From: Bacillota bacterium
GTDB taxonomy: Bacteria; Bacillota; Bacilli; Paenibacillales; NBRC-103111
DNA: 64,000 nt
Assembly (NCBI GenBank): GCA_023388055.1
Contig: JAEWGW010000015.1
Coordinates: 20,891 to 84,890 of the forward strand
Direction of reading: 5' to 3'
Part shown: positions 61,290 through 64,000 of the stretch, piece by piece
Numbering within the stretch: the first letter of the stretch is position 1
Layout: each line of letters opens with the position of its first letter
Translations under genes and position numbers: made by a program
Notes under the pieces: generated by a model
Seen by the model: only the letters and a program-made list of their open reading frames with translations
Told to the model about the DNA's origin: nothing
Databases searched by the model: none

Positions 61290-61613
61290 CGAATCACTGT
61301 TCAGTTTAATTTGCGGAAGGCTAGAGGCTGGACGCAAAAACAGTTAGCAGAAGCCGCCTCCCTTCACTACAGTTATATTGGCGGAAGAACGTGGAGACCG
61401 CAATATCTCCTTGGAGACATTAGAGAAGATCGTAGAGGCTTTTGGGGTCGAGCCATTGCATTGTTCCGATTTGAATCTGCCCCCGACGCCGCGGCACGGC
61501 GGGGGGCCATAGACGAACATCTTTCCTTAGTTAGCAGCAGAACAACAGATGAGATATACCAATTGAACAAGATCATGAAAGAGATCATCATTGCTATGGA
61601 TATGAAACGGTAA
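61290..61613 (+). pseudogene. Frameshifted XRE-family regulator
   Basis: The start reads RKARGWTQKQLAEAASLHYSYIGG, the usual XRE/SinR helix-turn-helix. The expected next part, RGDRNISLETLEKIVEAFG, is present but in the +1 frame (about 61390-61470), after which the original frame resumes (FRFESAPDAAARRG...). Two compensating small indels therefore break the gene. The upstream frame meets a stop at 61287 and no good start is visible. It is a decayed regulator next to the recombinase. Confidence 0.7.
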
Positions 61614-61824
61614 GGACTTGCCTTCGGTGAGTCTTTTTATCTGCTCAAATACCAATTCTCGTATGTTTCGCTTTCTCAAAAAGTACTGGAATTGGGTGTG
61701 TTGGTGCAGAATTGGTTTCGCACCACTCCGCAACATGGGTGGGGATAGAAAAAACACAGGCGAGGGTTAATCGCCTGTGGGAAAATAGGTTTAAATCTTT
61801 CTTATTCTCTAACCTTATCCATAT

Positions 61825-62352
61825 CTATTTTACAAATGCATATAACATAGGACTTTTTAAGTATTCTTTAGCAGGGATCAAATTATCTATGTCAAATTCG
61901 AAAGTCACAGGTCCACAACAAAAAAGTCTTAAGTTACAAAATCCATAGGGCCAAGTAAAAACGCATTCCCAAAAATATTCTTGTGATACACTGTCACTTT
62001 TCCGTGTAGTCCACTGCTTTTTATGGACGAGTACTGAACCATCAAGATTTTTAGCTAATATTGTTCTATTCTGCTCATCTTTAATATTATCATAGGCATA
62101 GACTTCTATAGAACCACCAACTAAGTTAGTCATTTTAATAGTTCCGACGCCCGAAACATACATATCTTCTTCGTAACCAAGAAGGAAATTTTTTTCGTGC
62201 TGCCAAAAAGAACTTAGTAAAATTGTAGCACCCCAAACAGTAAATTCAAATTTATCTGGGAGATCCTTCTTGAAACAAAAATCTATAATTTGAGCCTCAG
62301 AAAAATCAATTCTATTAAAATTGACATTAGTTAAATCAATTGAATAATTCAA
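61825..62352 (-). CDS. Putative immunity protein for Rhs-CT toxin
   Basis: A 175-residue acidic soluble protein, beta-rich, not recognised as a family. It starts with TTG at 62352, with GGGGAAG upstream, 13 bp after the toxin stop. Base composition is much more AT-rich than the rest of the window. The position directly behind an Rhs C-terminal toxin is the classic place for the cognate immunity gene, so the function is inferred from order only. Confidence 0.6.
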   Translation of the reverse strand: MNYSIDLTNVNFNRIDFSEAQIIDFCFKKDLPDKFEFTVWGATILLSSFWQHEKNFLLGYEEDMYVSGVGTIKMTNLVGGSIEVYAYDNIKDEQNRTILAKNLDGSVLVHKKQWTTRKSDSVSQEYFWECVFTWPYGFCNLRLFCCGPVTFEFDIDNLIPAKEYLKSPMLYAFVK

Positions 62353-62365
62353 TATTTCACTTCCC

Positions 62366-63157
62366 CTAGTCTTTTTTTAGTATTATTTCTAGAATTGAAC
62401 TTTTGATTGCTTGACCTTGTGTAGTAAAACCTGCTCCAGTATTATTAGCTGTGCCTTTTGAGACAATAGAATATCCTATCGAGTTTAATTGTGTCTCGCT
62501 CATATTATAAATGCTGTTAAACCATTTGTTAGACATTCCACCTGTTATCTCGACAGTCCCACCACTTTGCAAAACTCGACCTACTTCAGAATTTAATGCG
62601 TTGTAATTATATTGATTCTGTATAACTATCCTACTCTGACTTCCACTAGCAATATTGCTTAGGCTGGTTGCGTCACCAACATATACACCAGCGGTAGTTG
62701 GGTTAATGTCAATGTTGTAAGCCCCCGATATTGGCTTTGTTCCAGCACCAATATTTAAAGTTCCATTGCTCATAACTGGCTTTGACAGAAACTCCTCTGC
62801 GCTTTTAGCAATTTCTTTTTTTGCTATTTTTCTTGACAACGATGTCAGCAAAGTCTTAGAGGAATTTATAGCAATTGGGACATCAGCTATAATTCCTGCA
62901 GGCGGGTATGCATTTGATATGTTATCAATCCAGTAGTAGATATCATCAGTAAAATTAGGAGCATCAATATCTACATCATTCATATACATGTATCCAGTTG
63001 GCTGTGGTATATAATCTTTGGTGTATTCCTGAACGTTATGCCCACTTGGATCGGAATACTTCAACGGATTATTGCTCACATAAGTATAAAGGTTGAGACT
63101 CAGCGGATTCGCAATATCCCCTTCATACGTATCCTGTGTGATAAACCGTTCTAACAC
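62366..63157 (-). CDS. Orphan Rhs C-terminal toxin module with methyltransferase-like domain
   Basis: A 263-residue fragment. It opens with the end of an Rhs core, RFITQDTYEGDIANPLSLNL then YTYVSNNPLKYSDPSGH, after which every Rhs protein switches to a variable toxin. Here that part (from about residue 130) reads TLNIGAGTKPISGAYNIDIN, GVYVGDATSLSNI and GRVLQSGGTVEITGG, resembling motifs I, II/III and the later strand of class I SAM methyltransferases. The 5' part, including the expected RYYDPxxG, is missing and an IS110-type element begins just upstream, so the large Rhs gene is broken or this is an orphan module. AT-rich, probably acquired. Confidence 0.65.
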   Translation of the reverse strand: MLERFITQDTYEGDIANPLSLNLYTYVSNNPLKYSDPSGHNVQEYTKDYIPQPTGYMYMNDVDIDAPNFTDDIYYWIDNISNAYPPAGIIADVPIAINSSKTLLTSLSRKIAKKEIAKSAEEFLSKPVMSNGTLNIGAGTKPISGAYNIDINPTTAGVYVGDATSLSNIASGSQSRIVIQNQYNYNALNSEVGRVLQSGGTVEITGGMSNKWFNSIYNMSETQLNSIGYSIVSKGTANNTGAGFTTQGQAIKSSILEIILKKD

Positions 63158-63164
63158 TCACAGA

Positions 63165-63200
63165 TGGCGGCGCAATCTGTCATTGTCACCGCCATCCTTA
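63165..63200. repeat. Inverted repeat at IS end
   Basis: GATGGCGG and CCGCCATC, 8-bp arms, lie between the Rhs fragment and the transposase stop. It may mark the IS boundary or be a small hairpin terminator. Confidence 0.45.
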
Positions 63201-63206
63201 TCATGA

Positions 63207-64000
63207 TTATACAGCTTCTTCCTTTTCCACAGCAGGCGGTAACACATACTCTGTCTTATTCTCCATCATCTTGTAGACGATGTTGACCAGCTTTCGCATG
63301 ATGCAAACGATGGCTTGTCCTTTCGTCTTTCCTTCCGCCCGTTTCTTTTCATAGTAGGCCAGGAAGACCGGATTCCGCGGCTCTTTATGGCGGCGGGACA
63401 ACGCCAATTGACGGCAGGCTAACTGGAAGAACAGCTCATGCAAGTCCCGGTTGCCCTGTGAGGTCTTCACATGCTTGATCATGCCTCCCGATCCCACCTC
63501 CACAGGTGCAATCCCGCAATAGCGGGCCAACTGGTGGGGGGAGGCAAACCGCCCAATATCCCCGATTTCTGCGACCAAGCAAGCAGCGGTGACCAAGTCT
63601 ACTCCTGTCATGGTTTCCAACCTGTACCCCAGTTGCTTCATCAGTGGCTTGATCTGCTGCTCACTCTCTGCAATTTCCTGCTTATGAATGCGAATTTCTT
63701 TGACCAGGCTTCGTACAATGAAATCTCGCTGGTCTCTGAAATCATGTTGAAGGGTTCCATCCTCCTCCAGAAGAGATAGAATATGCTCCGCCTTCTTAGT
63801 TGAACAGGCATAATTGCTTTGTGCCTTTAGAAAACCTGTCAGCTCCTCTACACTCACTCCCTCCAGATGGCGGGGGGAAGGAAAACGGTCAAAGAAGCTC
63901 AACGCGGTTTTCCCATCCAGTTCCGTGAAGAACTTCCGATACGTGGGATAATGATGTCCCAGCTGAGCATGAAGCTTGCGAAGAGAAAAGGTCAGGCCCT
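63207..64000 (-). mobile_element. IS110-family transposase, 5' part beyond the window
   Basis: The C-terminal 264 residues of an IS110/IS116/IS902-type DEDD transposase. The C-terminal transposase_20 domain is clear: METMTGVDLVTAACLVAEIG, FASPHQLARYCGIAPVEVGSGG and GNRDLHELFFQLACRQL. The frame is open through to the window edge (upstream residues LRKLHAQLGHHYPTYRKFF), so the gene starts outside. It appears to have inserted within or next to an Rhs gene. Confidence 0.88.

Noticed and set aside
60119..61300. Matching inverted copy of the ATGTCCGCTAATGT repeat after the second recombinase, making another inversion unit
   Set aside because: The best downstream match near 61281 (TGATGTTAGCGAATC) shares only a TTAGCG core, which is not enough.

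Overview
The window comes from a low-to-mid GC Gram-positive endospore former, almost certainly Paenibacillus or a close relative in the Paenibacillaceae. The evidence is the compact nifBHDKENX-orf-hesA operon with GlnR-type boxes instead of NifA/sigma-54 signals, strong GGAGG ribosome binding sites, the sporulation checkpoint gene sda, the Firmicutes primosome pair dnaB-dnaI, HemQ-type haem synthesis, and many short intergenic repeats. No rRNA or tRNA genes were seen.

Layout: 1-4.4 kb is a galactonate (De Ley-Doudoroff) catabolic set: the end of an IclR regulator, a 2-keto-3-deoxygluconate kinase, an AraC regulator, galactonate dehydratase and a KDPG/KDPGal aldolase. Two MFS transporters follow (4.7-7.3 kb). 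7.4-13.8 kb is an oxygen-sensitive sulfonate module: a glycyl-radical isethionate sulfite-lyase (islA), its radical-SAM activase (islB) and an SsuABC-like ABC transporter. After a polysaccharide deacetylase comes the nitrogen-fixation region (15.2-28.1 kb, all minus strand): nifB-H-D-K-E-N-X-orf-hesA-nifW-like, then a 1.35 kb repeat-filled gap, then nifV. nifB and nifV each have their own promoter, flanked upstream and downstream by GlnR-type boxes in nearly the same geometry.

28.4-46.5 kb is mostly housekeeping: an alkyladenine glycosylase, a Ktr regulatory subunit, a CPBP protease, UvrC, a small HD-GYP/CheW/MCP operon, a tyrosine recombinase flanked by perfect 28-bp inverted repeats (a likely invertible switch next to that operon), thioredoxin, dnaI/dnaB, an alpha/beta hydrolase, hemQ, a type II NADH dehydrogenase and a YumC-type ferredoxin reductase. 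46.6-57.6 kb is a ureide (allantoin) catabolic cluster: a NitT/TauT-type ABC transporter, allantoinase, allantoate amidohydrolase, ureidoglycine aminohydrolase, a second M20 amidase (possible ureidoglycolate amidohydrolase) and a 2-hydroxyacid dehydrogenase, with a divergent PucR regulator and a GlnR-type box. Together with nif this makes the window rich in nitrogen-status genes. 57.6-60.1 kb holds sda with an upstream DnaA-box cluster, a degenerate PLD-like protein, HU and a cold-shock protein. 60.2-64 kb is a small accessory region: a second tyrosine recombinase, a frameshifted XRE regulator, an orphan Rhs C-terminal toxin with a methyltransferase-like domain, its presumed immunity gene, and an IS110-family transposase running off the end.

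The most unusual signals are (i) at least four intergenic elements of 182-183 bp (plus a related 174-bp one), built from two direct and two inverted units at a 50-bp period although their unit sequences differ; (ii) the inverted-repeat-flanked recombinase with an outward-facing promoter inside the segment; (iii) the duplicated dual-GlnR promoter design at nifB and nifV; and (iv) the isethionate-lyase module in a diazotroph.
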